DNA from: an uncultured Winogradskyella sp.
GTDB lineage: Bacteria > Bacteroidota > Bacteroidia > Flavobacteriales > Flavobacteriaceae
DNA: 64,000 nt
Reading direction: 5' to 3'
Assembly (NCBI RefSeq): GCF_947498005.1
Contig: NZ_CANMIW010000008.1
Location: 1-64,000 of the forward strand
Positions 20,746-28,881 of the stretch are shown here, one piece after another. The notes below the pieces were generated by a model. That model was not told the origin of the DNA. It searched no databases and was given only the letters and a program-made list of their open reading frames with translations. A program made the translations under genes and the position numbers. How positions within the stretch are numbered: position 1 is the stretch's first letter; every line of letters begins with the position of its first letter.

Positions 20746-21291
20746 TTATAATGATGGCACGTGTCCCCAATTTTCGCCAGTTTTAATCCTTTGAAGCTGC
20801 ATTGTACTTACACCAAACCGCTTTGCAATTATTTTAAGCCTAGTTCTTCTTTCTGGATTATTAAGCATCTTTTTTATGCGTCTAACATCGTTTTCTGTTA
20901 GCTTGGCTGTCGTTAGTTTTTCTGGCTTTTTATAGGTAGGATTAGTGAACTGATGGATTTCTTTTTCGCGTTTTGTAACCCATTTAAGATTGTCTATGTG
21001 ATTATTTAATTTATCATAATCTAAATGAATAACATAGATACCATCATTCTGCTCTAAAAAGTGTTGCGCAAGTATTTTATGCAAGTAATAGGTTTTGAAT
21101 TTTCCTTTTTCATTTTTTTTCACTTTAAAATACAAATAACCATGCATATTATAAGGTTCAAAAAGAACTTTTTCTCCATTTCTAATTCGGGCTAATCGAC
21201 CATAATTAGATAATTCGTATTTTTCATCAGGATGTACAACATCATCAAAAACAACGGTTTTCCATTGTTCTTTCCATAAATCTCTTATCAT
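20746..21291 (-). CDS. NUMOD4/HNH homing-endonuclease-like protein
   Basis: A 181-residue protein in three parts. An N-terminal NUMOD4-like motif (W..V..DDVVHPDEKYELSNYGRLARI, about residues 10-40) is followed by an HNH nuclease core: H71 in YYLHKILAQHF, then VIHLDYDKLNNHIDNLKWVT at about 87-106. The C-terminal segment (LTENDVRRIKKML ... IAKRFGVSTMQLQRIKTG, about 130-172) looks like a DNA-binding helix-turn-helix repeat. In phages this architecture belongs to free-standing homing endonucleases. Here it stands alone beside queE, with no intron, intein or phage genes visible. Whether it cuts DNA is unproven; the HNH residues look intact. Confidence 0.85.
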   Translation of the reverse strand: MIRDLWKEQWKTVVFDDVVHPDEKYELSNYGRLARIRNGEKVLFEPYNMHGYLYFKVKKNEKGKFKTYYLHKILAQHFLEQNDGIYVIHLDYDKLNNHIDNLKWVTKREKEIHQFTNPTYKKPEKLTTAKLTENDVRRIKKMLNNPERRTRLKIIAKRFGVSTMQLQRIKTGENWGHVPSL

Positions 21292-21346
21292 TTTATAAAA
21301 ATTAAGGGTTTCTAAAAAAATAATAAAAACTAGTCTATTTTAGTTT

Positions 21347-21979
21347 CTAAGGTATATTCAAATATTTATGTGTTTGTAGGGAAACTTTCCATTTAGGGTT
21401 AGCCATAACATAATCAACAATTAGTGGCATCATTTTATCACGTTTACTCCATTCTGGCTGTAGGTATAAGATACAATCTCCACCAACTTTTGCTGCTTGT
21501 TCTTCGGCAAACTTAAAATCATCATTATTATATACAATACATTTTAGTTCATGTGCATTGTCATAAACCTCTTGCGTTGGTAATTTCATTTTCTTTGGCG
21601 AAAGACAAATCCAATCCCATTCACCAGTTAATTTATAGGCACCTGAAGTTTCAATATGCGTTTGCACACCTTTTTCTTTAAGTTGTTTGGTTAATGGTCC
21701 CATATCCCAAGTTAAAGGCTCTCCTCCCGTAACTATAATAGTGTCACTATACTTTACGGCATTTGCTACAATTTTCTCTGTTTCCGTTGGCGGATGCAAT
21801 TCTGCCAACCAGCTTTCTTTTACATCACACCAATGGCAACCGACATCACAACCACCAATTCTAACAAAATATGCTGCTGTTCCTTTATGAAACCCTTCAC
21901 CTTGTATGGTATAAAACTCTTCCATTAATGGCAGTAGCAATCCTTTATCTATTAACTCTTGTCTTTCTCTTCTTGTCAT
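21347..21979 (-). CDS. queE: 7-carboxy-7-deazaguanine synthase
   Basis: Radical SAM enzyme converting 6-carboxytetrahydropterin to 7-carboxy-7-deazaguanine in queuosine/7-deazaguanine synthesis. It has 210 residues. EEFYTIQGEGFHKG is the substrate-binding signature. The cluster motif is C-x3-C-x2-C (CDVGCHWC), and VTGGEPLTWD is the GGEP SAM-binding motif. No other queuosine genes are in the window; folE at 2678 supplies the pathway's precursor. A minus-strand TATCTTTG -7 element (21987-21994) lies 7 bp before the ATG, so the transcript may be leaderless or start at a slightly later codon. Confidence 0.94.
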   Translation of the reverse strand: MTRRERQELIDKGLLLPLMEEFYTIQGEGFHKGTAAYFVRIGGCDVGCHWCDVKESWLAELHPPTETEKIVANAVKYSDTIIVTGGEPLTWDMGPLTKQLKEKGVQTHIETSGAYKLTGEWDWICLSPKKMKLPTQEVYDNAHELKCIVYNNDDFKFAEEQAAKVGGDCILYLQPEWSKRDKMMPLIVDYVMANPKWKVSLQTHKYLNIP

Positions 21980-21986
21980 AAGGCTG

Positions 21987-21994
21987 CAAAGATA
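21987..21994 (-). promoter_or_regulatory. -7 element abutting queE
   Basis: Minus-strand TATCTTTG matches TAnnTTTG and lies 7 nt before the annotated ATG, leaving almost no leader. No -33 box is evident. Confidence 0.45.
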
Positions 21995-22159
21995 GTTATT
22001 TAGTTGTCTGTTTTAAGGCTTAGATTTCATCAAACTCAAGATTTGCATGATCTAACATCAATTATAGCACTAATTTGTCTTTTAAATACTGTGATTGCAA
22101 GGGCAAACTATTTCATACTTGATTAAAATTACATTATTTTTATCCAAATTTTATGACTA

Positions 22160-23698
22160 ATGAAGAATTCTGAGACTTTCGTAAAAGAGATCACCGACGG
22201 AAACACGTACAAAGGCGACTATATTACTCTAGGTTCTGCTATGCTCAATGGCGAAACTATGACAAACACTTTTGTAAATGTTCCTTTAAAAACCATGAAC
22301 AGACATGGATTAATTGCAGGAGCAACTGGTACCGGAAAAACGAAAACATTACAAGTTTTAGCCGAAAATCTTTCTGAAAAAGGTATCCCTGTTTTATTAA
22401 TGGATATTAAAGGAGATTTAAGTGGCTTAGCGAAACCAAGTCCTGGCCATGTAAAAATCGATGAACGTCATGAAAAAATTGGACTTCCTTTTGAAGCTAA
22501 AGGTTTCCCAGTCGAGGTAATGACCTTATCTGAACAAGATGGTGTAAGATTAAGAGCTACCATTAGTGAGTTTGGTCCTGTATTAATTTCAAGAATTCTT
22601 GATGTTACAGAAACTCAAGCTGGCATTATTTCTGTTATCTTTAAATATTGTGATGACAATAAATTACCGTTATTAGATCTTAAAGATTTCAAGAAAATAT
22701 TGCAATATGCAACAAGTGAAGGTAAAAAAGAATTTGAAGAATCTTATGGTCGTATTTCTACAGCTTCAACAGGAGCAATTCTCAGAAAACTTATAGAAAT
22801 AGAACAACAAGGTGGCGATTTATTCTTTGGAGAAACCTCATTTGATACTCAAGATTTATTACGTATTGATGAAAACGGAAAAGGATACATTAACATTATT
22901 CGTTTAACAGATATACAGGATAAGCCTAAATTATTTTCAACATTTATGTTGAGTTTATTGGCCGAAATTTATTCTACATTTCCAGAACAAGGTGATAGCG
23001 GAAGACCAGAGCTCATAATGTTCATTGATGAAGCTCACTTAATTTTTAATGAAGCATCTAGCGCTTTACTAAATCAGATTGAAAGTATCGTAAAACTAAT
23101 ACGCAGTAAAGGCGTTGGTTTGTATTTTGTCACACAAAACCCGACTGATGTTCCTGAAGCTGTTTTAGGCCAATTAGGACTTAAAGTACAGCATGCCTTA
23201 AGAGCATTTACAGCTAAAGATAGAAAAGCTATTAAATTAACAGCTCAAAATTATCCTGACACTGAATATTACGATACAGCAGAAGTTTTAACCTCACTTG
23301 GTATTGGAGAAGCTTTGGTTTCTGCATTAGACGAAAAAGGAAAACCTACACCTTTGGCTGCAACGATGATGCGTGCTCCTATGAGTAGAATGGATATTTT
23401 AACAGAATCTGAACTTGGTGGACTATTAGCTCAATCTAAATTGGCAAAAAAATATAACAAAGAAGTTGACAGAGAAAGCGCTTATGAAATGCTCAATGAA
23501 AAAATTGAGAAAGCAGAAGCTGAAGAAGTAAAACAAAAAGCTAAAGAAGAAAAAGAAGCTTTAAAACGTGCCGAAAGCAAAAGAAAAACAAGTACCTCTA
23601 GAAGAAAAAGCACTAGAATGAATCCTATTGTTAAAGTTTTAACAAGCGCAACTGTAATTAGAGGTGTTCTTGGTATATTAAGTAAAATGATTAAATAA
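22160..23698 (+). CDS. HerA-type ATPase/helicase (DUF853 family)
   Basis: A 512-residue FtsK-HerA superfamily ATPase. Walker A is GATGTGKTKT at about residues 54-63. Walker B is ELIMFIDEAHLIF. A sensor-like FVTQNPTDVPEAVLGQLG follows, and the C-terminal quarter is a Lys/Glu-rich coiled coil ending in a basic tail. The DUF853 family (YjgR of E. coli) is a chromosomal HerA-like group without a firmly established role. No NurA, SIR2 or DUF4297 nuclease partner is adjacent, so there is no sign of a HerA-based defence pair. It is followed 14 bp later by a lipoprotein gene. Confidence 0.9.
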   Translation: MKNSETFVKEITDGNTYKGDYITLGSAMLNGETMTNTFVNVPLKTMNRHGLIAGATGTGKTKTLQVLAENLSEKGIPVLLMDIKGDLSGLAKPSPGHVKIDERHEKIGLPFEAKGFPVEVMTLSEQDGVRLRATISEFGPVLISRILDVTETQAGIISVIFKYCDDNKLPLLDLKDFKKILQYATSEGKKEFEESYGRISTASTGAILRKLIEIEQQGGDLFFGETSFDTQDLLRIDENGKGYINIIRLTDIQDKPKLFSTFMLSLLAEIYSTFPEQGDSGRPELIMFIDEAHLIFNEASSALLNQIESIVKLIRSKGVGLYFVTQNPTDVPEAVLGQLGLKVQHALRAFTAKDRKAIKLTAQNYPDTEYYDTAEVLTSLGIGEALVSALDEKGKPTPLAATMMRAPMSRMDILTESELGGLLAQSKLAKKYNKEVDRESAYEMLNEKIEKAEAEEVKQKAKEEKEALKRAESKRKTSTSRRKSTRMNPIVKVLTSATVIRGVLGILSKMIK

Positions 23699-23712
23699 TC
23701 TCAAATCAAAAA

Positions 23713-24270
23713 ATGAAAAACACCTTAGTTGTTGCCCTTATTAGCATTGTATTATTAGCAAGTTGCGCCAAAGATAAAGCTCCAGACCCTTTTTTAATTA
23801 AAAAAAATCGTATTGGACTATTAACTGATTCTACACAAGTAAAAGATATAGACGCTATTTTTAGCTCAGATTCCGTTGTGCGATTCATTGCAGGCGACGA
23901 GTTTATAGGCTCAGTAAACACTATTGAAGTTTTTGAAAAAGGCGGTAAAAAGTTACTTGACATATCGCCAAGAGAAAGCTTAGACTCAACTTCAGTAATT
24001 GCTAGTGTTCGCATTTTAGATCAACGTTACAAAACGGACAAAAACATTACTGCCTTAAGCACATTTAAAGATATTAAAGATGCCTACAAAATCTCTAAAG
24101 TAGATAACCTTATAAATGTAATCGTAGTCTCTGTGAATGAAATTAATGCATCTTTTACAATAGATAAGAAAGAATTACCAGCTAGTATGCGTTTTGATAT
24201 GGAAATGAATATAGATCCAATTCAAATTCCAGAAAAAGCAAAGATTAAATATTTCATGTTACACTGGTAA
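23713..24270 (+). CDS. Lipoprotein of unknown function (185 aa)
   Basis: The N-terminus MKNTLVVALISIVLLASCAKD is a lipoprotein signal with lipobox LLASC (Cys19). The mature part has alternating beta-type segments (RIGLLTDSTQVKDIDAIF, FIAGDEFIGSVNTIEVFEKGGKK), with no motif I recognise. It follows the HerA-like gene by 14 bp and precedes a cupin gene by 34 bp, on the same strand. Confidence 0.75.
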   Translation: MKNTLVVALISIVLLASCAKDKAPDPFLIKKNRIGLLTDSTQVKDIDAIFSSDSVVRFIAGDEFIGSVNTIEVFEKGGKKLLDISPRESLDSTSVIASVRILDQRYKTDKNITALSTFKDIKDAYKISKVDNLINVIVVSVNEINASFTIDKKELPASMRFDMEMNIDPIQIPEKAKIKYFMLHW

Positions 24271-24295
24271 TACTAGTTACTAATTACCCTTTTTA
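24266..24295 (+). terminator. Weak terminator-like hairpin
   Basis: GGTAAT/ATTACC (24266-24271 with 24283-24288) followed by CTTTTT; the stem overlaps the lipoprotein stop codon. The stem is short and AT-rich, so it may only attenuate. Confidence 0.35.
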
Positions 24296-24304
24296 AATAA
24301 AAAT

Positions 24305-24670
24305 ATGCAGGAAAAATATAAAATCCAAAATTCTCCATTTGTTGTACCAACAGAAGATGGAAAAATAATTAAGGAGCATTTTGGCAATGCTACAGATGGC
24401 AACTCTAATATTAGCATTGCACATATGGTAGCGCCTGCTGGTTGGTCTGAACCTTTTCAAACACCAGAATTTGATGAGTACACCTTTATTATTAAAGGCA
24501 AAAAACAATTCATAATTGATGATGAAATAATTGTTTTAGAGGCTGGCCAATCCATTAAAGTAAATAAAAATACAAGATTACAATACTCTAACCCATTTAC
24601 CGAACCTTGCGAATATTTAGCTATTTGCTTACCTGCATTTTCTATAGAATCCGTAAACCGAGAAGAATAA
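24305..24670 (+). CDS. Cupin-domain protein
   Basis: A 121-residue single-domain cupin. ISIAHMVAPAGWSEPFQTPEFDEYTFIIKGK corresponds to cupin motif 1, with an Asp/Glu pair but fewer His than the classical motif, and VLEAGQSIKVNKNTRLQYSNP to motif 2. The loss of canonical metal-ligand histidines means metal binding is uncertain. It lies 4 bp before an alpha/beta hydrolase gene. Confidence 0.8.
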   Translation: MQEKYKIQNSPFVVPTEDGKIIKEHFGNATDGNSNISIAHMVAPAGWSEPFQTPEFDEYTFIIKGKKQFIIDDEIIVLEAGQSIKVNKNTRLQYSNPFTEPCEYLAICLPAFSIESVNREE

Positions 24671-24674
24671 GCGT

Positions 24675-25502
24675 ATGAGTAGTTTTGTTATGAAATCTAT
24701 TGGCAATGCCCTTAACGCTACAAGTTTAGTGTCGTCAAAATTAGCGTCTAAAAAAGCATTATCGCTATTCGCTTCTCCAAGAAAAGGACGATATAATAAT
24801 GATCAAAAACGCGTTATAGATTCAGCTTTCTTTGAAGAAATAAGCTATAATAATTTAGAAATCGCTACGTATCGTTGGGTTGGCAAAGGCAAAACTGTTC
24901 TTTTAGCACATGGTTGGGAAAGCAATGCATCACGTTGGGACTATATTTTAAAAGATTTAAAAGATCAAGATTATAACATTGTTGCTTTAGATGCACCTGC
25001 TCATGGAAGGTCTGGCGGCAAACAATTTAACGCTGTGTTATATTCGGAATTTATAAGCGTAGTTGCCAAAAAATTTAAACCAGAAGTTTTAATTGGTCAT
25101 TCTGTTGGTGGCATGGCAAGCGTATTTAGCACGTATCTTAATGAACTTCCATTTATAGAAAAAATGGTTTTATTAGGCGCTCCTGCTCACTTCACAGGTG
25201 TATTCAGCAGATATAAATCTATGATGGGATTTAATAATAGAATATCTAATGGATTAGACAAAATAGTTCTTGAACGTTTTGGTCAACCTGTCTCCTATTT
25301 TTCTACAGCAGATTTTTTAAAGTCTACTACTGCAAAAGGCTTAATTATCCATGATAAAAAAGACAGAATCATTCCTTTTGAAGATGGACAACTTTTGGCC
25401 AATCGTTATGACAATTCTGAATTTATCATAACCACTGGATATGGACATGGTTTAAAAGACACTTCTTTAACACCTAAGATTATTGGGTTTATTAATGACT
25501 AA
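24675..25502 (+). CDS. Alpha/beta hydrolase
   Basis: A 275-residue serine hydrolase. VLLAHGWESNASRWDYIL provides the HG oxyanion motif. The nucleophile elbow is a full G-x-S-x-G (LIGHSVGGMAS). IIHDKKDRIIPFEDG provides the likely catalytic Asp, and TTGYGHGLKD the catalytic His. Substrate unknown. It is 4 bp behind the cupin gene and 21 bp before rluF. Confidence 0.88.
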   Translation: MSSFVMKSIGNALNATSLVSSKLASKKALSLFASPRKGRYNNDQKRVIDSAFFEEISYNNLEIATYRWVGKGKTVLLAHGWESNASRWDYILKDLKDQDYNIVALDAPAHGRSGGKQFNAVLYSEFISVVAKKFKPEVLIGHSVGGMASVFSTYLNELPFIEKMVLLGAPAHFTGVFSRYKSMMGFNNRISNGLDKIVLERFGQPVSYFSTADFLKSTTAKGLIIHDKKDRIIPFEDGQLLANRYDNSEFIITTGYGHGLKDTSLTPKIIGFIND

Positions 25503-25511
25503 TCTTTATTG

Positions 25512-25519
25512 TATTTTTG
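25512..25519 (+). promoter_or_regulatory. -7 element abutting rluF
   Basis: TATTTTTG matches TAnnTTTG and ends 4 nt before the ATG at 25524; a TTG at 25483-25485 is somewhat far upstream (26 nt) to be a -33 box. A leaderless rluF mRNA is suggested. Confidence 0.4.
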
Positions 25520-25523
25520 CTGC

Positions 25524-26291
25524 ATGTCAGAAGATTTAAAACGCCTTAACAAATACCTCAGCGAAGCAGGTTATTGCTCGCGTAGAGCCGCAGATCGCTT
25601 AATAGAAGCTGGTAGAGTAACCATAAACGATGTTATCCCAGAAATGGGAACTAAAGTAGCACCAGACGACGTTGTTAAAGTATATGGAGAAATCATAGGC
25701 GAACGCAAACAAGACTTTGTTTATCTAGCATTCAACAAACCGGTTGGTATTGTTTGTACTACAGACACACGTGTAGAAAAAGATAATATTATTGATTATA
25801 TAAATTACCCAAAACGTATATTCCCAATTGGTAGATTAGATAAACCAAGTGAGGGATTAATTCTTCTTACCGACGATGGCGATATTGTAAACAAGATTTT
25901 AAGGGCAAGTAATAATCACGAAAAAGAATATATTGTAACTGTAGACATTCCTATTTCTCAAACTTTTATTGAGCGAATGTCGGGTGGCATTTATCTTGAA
26001 GATTTGGGTAAACGCACCAAAAAATGTATCGTTAAAAAAATAGACAAGTTTACATTCAGCATTATTTTAACACAAGGATTAAACAGACAAATCCGTAGAA
26101 TGTGCGAATATCTTAATTACGAAGTGCAGACGCTAAAGCGTGTTAGAATTATGAATATAAAGCTTGATTTACCCTTAGGTCAATATCGAGAATTAACAAA
26201 AGAAGAGTTTAAAACACTAAACAATCTCATTGCTGATTCAGTAAAAACTTATGAGGACAACCAAGAATCATATAGAAAATCTAGACGCTAA
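25524..26291 (+). CDS. rluF: 23S rRNA pseudouridine synthase RluF
   Basis: Isomerises uridine in helix 80 of 23S rRNA (U2604 in E. coli). The 255-residue product starts with an S4-like RNA-binding domain ([24 protein letters not shown]). The RsuA/RluB/E/F catalytic domain has the Asp motif [13 protein letters not shown] and the [14 protein letters not shown] block. VGIVCTTD and the [22 protein letters not shown] stretch resemble E. coli RluF specifically. The ATG at 25524 is preferred; an in-frame TTG at 25509 adds only MYFCC and lies inside the -7 element. Confidence 0.92.
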   Translation: MSEDLKRLNKYLSEAGYCSRRAADRLIEAGRVTINDVIPEMGTKVAPDDVVKVYGEIIGERKQDFVYLAFNKPVGIVCTTDTRVEKDNIIDYINYPKRIFPIGRLDKPSEGLILLTDDGDIVNKILRASNNHEKEYIVTVDIPISQTFIERMSGGIYLEDLGKRTKKCIVKKIDKFTFSIILTQGLNRQIRRMCEYLNYEVQTLKRVRIMNIKLDLPLGQYRELTKEEFKTLNNLIADSVKTYEDNQESYRKSRR

Positions 26292-26293
26292 TT

Positions 26294-26713
26294 ATGGCTT
26301 TATCACCTTTTCATTTGGCAATTCCTGTTTCAAATTTATCTGAATGCCGAGACTTCTATACCAATATTTTAAATTTTGAAGAAGGCCGTAGTAGTGAGCA
26401 TTGGGTAGATTATAATTTCTTTGGACATCAATTAGTCATTCATTACAAATCAAAACCAGAAGACGACGCACACACTAATTTGGTTGACGGTAAAGATGTA
26501 CCTGTTCCGCATTTTGGTGTTGTTCTTGAATGGGATAAATTTCAAGAATTCGCAGAATTATTAAAACTGAAAGACATTACATTTTTAATAGAACCTTATA
26601 TTAGATTCAAAGGTCAAGTTGGTGAGCAAGCCACTATGTTTTTTAAAGATCCATCAGGAAACGCTTTAGAGTTCAAAGCTTTTAAGAATACGGATCAGCT
26701 ATTTGCTAAGTAG
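26294..26713 (+). CDS. VOC (glyoxalase/dioxygenase-fold) protein
   Basis: A 139-residue vicinal oxygen chelate protein. [20 protein letters not shown] opens the first beta-alpha-beta-beta-beta unit with a metal-ligand His. [18 protein letters not shown] begins the second, and [16 protein letters not shown] carries the C-terminal Glu ligand. Activity cannot be deduced. The 3' end overlaps the convergent membrane-protein gene by 19 bp. Confidence 0.88.
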   Translation: MALSPFHLAIPVSNLSECRDFYTNILNFEEGRSSEHWVDYNFFGHQLVIHYKSKPEDDAHTNLVDGKDVPVPHFGVVLEWDKFQEFAELLKLKDITFLIEPYIRFKGQVGEQATMFFKDPSGNALEFKAFKNTDQLFAK

Positions 26714-27426
26714 TTATTTTTTTTACCTGAAAGATAGAACGGTAAATATATTATTAAAAATAACGGAATAACAATTAATTGAACCACCAAAATGTAATAA
26801 GGCCATTCTCCGAAATAGTCTAATATTGATGCTGATTTTGGCTTCTCATTTAAGTAAAAATAATTAGCATCTAATATATAATTGACACCTACCATTATAA
26901 CAACATAAATTTGTAGTGCCGAAAATGACTTAAATACACTTCTTAAATTAGGCCTCATGTTAAAAACGGATATGAAATAAAAGATAACGGAAAACAAACC
27001 TAAGTGTACAACCCAATATCTAAAATAATCAAAGCTAGGAAAACCTGTAGTAATATCTGGCGTAATAATGCCTTGTAAAGTTCCTCCAATTACCCAAAAC
27101 ACTAAAATTTCGAACATCCAAAATTTACGATATTTCGTAAAAACTGGAATTAAAAGCCCCATTAAACTGCAGAGATATAACGGTAAATCGGTTTTAAAGT
27201 TATAATTACCTGAGGCTATTCGATATAAGTGAAAACCAATAACTGTAATGGAAATAAACCAACCTAGATAATGAATGGTTTTTCCTTGCTCAGTTTTCGT
27301 TAATCGTTTTCTAGAATAATTAATAAGAAACATAGTAAATATAACACCAAAAAGAATAGGAGTTATATGCTGAAAACTACCTATTGTAACTTTTGATGGT
27401 ACAATAAGTAGTTCTAATAAATTCAT
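26695..27426 (-). CDS. TIGR02206-family (YwaF-like) integral membrane protein
   Basis: A 243-residue protein with six to seven hydrophobic helices. The conserved blocks are [34 protein letters not shown] and a terminal [12 protein letters not shown], matching the TIGR02206 (YwaF) membrane family, whose function is unknown. It lies 8 bp downstream of folD on the same strand and overlaps the convergent VOC gene. Confidence 0.8.
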   Translation of the reverse strand: MNLLELLIVPSKVTIGSFQHITPILFGVIFTMFLINYSRKRLTKTEQGKTIHYLGWFISITVIGFHLYRIASGNYNFKTDLPLYLCSLMGLLIPVFTKYRKFWMFEILVFWVIGGTLQGIITPDITTGFPSFDYFRYWVVHLGLFSVIFYFISVFNMRPNLRSVFKSFSALQIYVVIMVGVNYILDANYFYLNEKPKSASILDYFGEWPYYILVVQLIVIPLFLIIYLPFYLSGKKNNYLANS

Positions 27427-27434
27427 ATAAAATA

Positions 27435-28319
27435 TTATCTGTTATGCTTTCTATGTTGCTCTCTTGCTAATAATGTGTTTTTTAATAACATCGCAATAGT
27501 CATTGGCCCAACACCTCCTGGAACTGGTGTGATAAAACTAGCTTTTTTACTTACAGCATCAAAATCTACATCACCTGTAATGTAGTAACCTTTTTCAGAA
27601 TCGTCTGGCACTCTTGTAATTCCTACATCAATAATAACAACATCATCTTTTACCATTTCAGCCTTTAAAAATTTAGGAATACCCAATGCCGAAATAATGA
27701 TATCTGCTTGAGATGTTATCTGTGTTATATTCTTTGTATGACTGTGTGTTAGTGTTACTGTAGAATTTCCTGGAAAACCTTTTCTTCCCATTAAGATACT
27801 CATTGGACGACCAACAATATGAGAACGACCTATAACAACGGTGTGCTTCCCTTTAGTTTCAACTTCGTATCTATCTAATAATTCTAAAATACCGAATGGT
27901 GTTGCTGGTATAAAAGTTGACATGTCTAATGACATTTTACCAAAATTCATTGGATGAAATCCATCAACATCTTTATTTGGATCAACGGCCATTAATACTT
28001 TCTGCGTATTAATTTGAGGTGGTAATGGCAATTGAATTATAAAACCATCAATATCGTCATTATTGTTAAGCTCATCAATTTTATCGAGCAACTCAACTTC
28101 ACTTGTGGTATTAGATAAACGGACCATTGTAGATTCAAATCCTACACGTTCACAGGCTCTCACCTTACTACCCACATAAGTTAAACTCGCACCATCATTA
28201 CCAACAATCACTGCTGCTAAGTGTGGTACTTTTTCATCATTCGCTTTCATCTTATCGACTTCCGCTTTGATTTCGTTTTTAATGTCGTTACTTACTTTTT
28301 TTCCGTCTAGAATTGTCAT
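27435..28319 (-). CDS. folD: Bifunctional methylenetetrahydrofolate dehydrogenase/cyclohydrolase
   Basis: Interconverts 5,10-methylene-, methenyl- and 10-formyl-tetrahydrofolate. It has 294 residues. The signature YVGSKVRACERVGFES carries the catalytic Tyr and Lys. GFIIQLPLPPQI follows. The Rossmann part has VIGRSHIVGRPMSILM, and the C-terminus PVPGGVGPMTIAMLL. Directly upstream (28321 on) begins the repeat-flanked four-helix-bundle unit that separates folD from ffh. Confidence 0.96.
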   Translation of the reverse strand: MTILDGKKVSNDIKNEIKAEVDKMKANDEKVPHLAAVIVGNDGASLTYVGSKVRACERVGFESTMVRLSNTTSEVELLDKIDELNNNDDIDGFIIQLPLPPQINTQKVLMAVDPNKDVDGFHPMNFGKMSLDMSTFIPATPFGILELLDRYEVETKGKHTVVIGRSHIVGRPMSILMGRKGFPGNSTVTLTHSHTKNITQITSQADIIISALGIPKFLKAEMVKDDVVIIDVGITRVPDDSEKGYYITGDVDFDAVSKKASFITPVPGGVGPMTIAMLLKNTLLAREQHRKHNR

Positions 28320-28320
28320 C

Positions 28321-28349
28321 TCTATAAGTTTTCAGTCACAGTCACAGTA
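28321..28349. repeat. Left inverted repeat of the S23 gene unit
   Basis: Read on the minus strand, 28348 downwards gives ACTGTGACTGTGACTGAAAA, then CTTATAG. It matches the right copy at 28854-28876 with only four differences over about 23 positions, and in inverted orientation. It starts 1 bp after the folD coding end (28319). Confidence 0.65.
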
Positions 28350-28370
28350 TTCAGTAAAACAATCTTATTA

Positions 28371-28397
28371 TATAAGTTTTCAGTCGCAGTGTTCAGA
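28371..28397. repeat. Second, direct copy of the left repeat
   Basis: TATAAGTTTTCAGTCGCAGT (28371-28390) repeats 28323-28342 with one difference, in direct orientation, 48 bp apart. Both copies continue into a TTCAG(T/A)AA segment. Confidence 0.65.
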
Positions 28398-28433
28398 AAT
28401 TACTCTTGCGGCTTTAACTAAACTATAAAAAAA

Positions 28434-28805
28434 TCATTCTACTTTTACTCCGAATTTTCCTGGATTATTAATCATATAATTTATTAATTTACCAATTTCA
28501 ATTCCTTGATTTGATAAATTTTCGTGTTGTTCAATCGAAATATATTTACAAGCCAAAGCAAAATCTAGCCATGTATTTGTTTCTGAATTTTCAGCATCAG
28601 AATCTGTTAGTTTGCTCACAAAATGCTTTGGGTACCTTCTTTTTCTGTATGCTTCTGCAATATTAGCATTAACAGAACGAGAACTGCGCCTAATTTGATC
28701 AGTTAAAGAATATCTCTCTTCTTTAGGAAATGATTTAGATATTTCAAAAATCAACATAGCTAAGTCAAATGCTTTTTGATATGCTAATAATTTCTTGAAA
28801 TCCAT
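28434..28805 (-). CDS. Four-helix-bundle protein (S23/23S rRNA IVP family)
   Basis: A 123-residue protein. DFKKLLAYQKAFDLAMLIFE is the usual opening of the family ('W..A..L'), followed by SFPKEERYSLTDQIRRSSRS, VNANIAEAYRK and a final helix with IGKLINYMI. The family (TIGR02436/PF05635) was first seen as the protein of intervening sequences inserted in 23S rRNA genes, but is often free-standing in Bacteroidota; function unknown. Here it is not in an rRNA gene but lies between folD and ffh, bracketed by inverted repeats. Confidence 0.92.
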   Translation of the reverse strand: MDFKKLLAYQKAFDLAMLIFEISKSFPKEERYSLTDQIRRSSRSVNANIAEAYRKRRYPKHFVSKLTDSDAENSETNTWLDFALACKYISIEQHENLSNQGIEIGKLINYMINNPGKFGVKVE

Positions 28806-28853
28806 ATATATTTCTTTTCCTCAAATTTTAAATTCAAACACTTCTTAAGTAAA

Positions 28854-28881
28854 ACTGAGACTGAGACTGTAAACTAAGTTA
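28854..28881. repeat. Right inverted repeat of the S23 gene unit
   Basis: ACTGAGACTGAGACTGTAAA (28854-28873), then CTAAGTTA, is the inverted counterpart of 28326-28348. Its outer end reaches the ffh stop codon (28879-28881), so the unit fills the entire folD-ffh gap. Confidence 0.65.

Noticed and set aside
20746..21291. Homing endonuclease as evidence of an intron or intein in queE or neighbours
   Set aside because: queE and the DUF2911 gene are both uninterrupted and full length.
21376..21406. A further GTAGGG inside queE
   Set aside because: No CTGTTATATA-like block follows at 15 nt and it lies within coding sequence; chance occurrence.
22160..23698. HerA-family ATPase as part of an antiphage defence system
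   Set aside because: No nuclease, SIR2 or other effector lies next to it, and the protein fits the ordinary DUF853 chromosomal group.
23706..24014. 102-codon open frame antisense to the lipoprotein gene at 23713
   Set aside because: Shadow of a gene with signal peptide and lipobox on the other strand.
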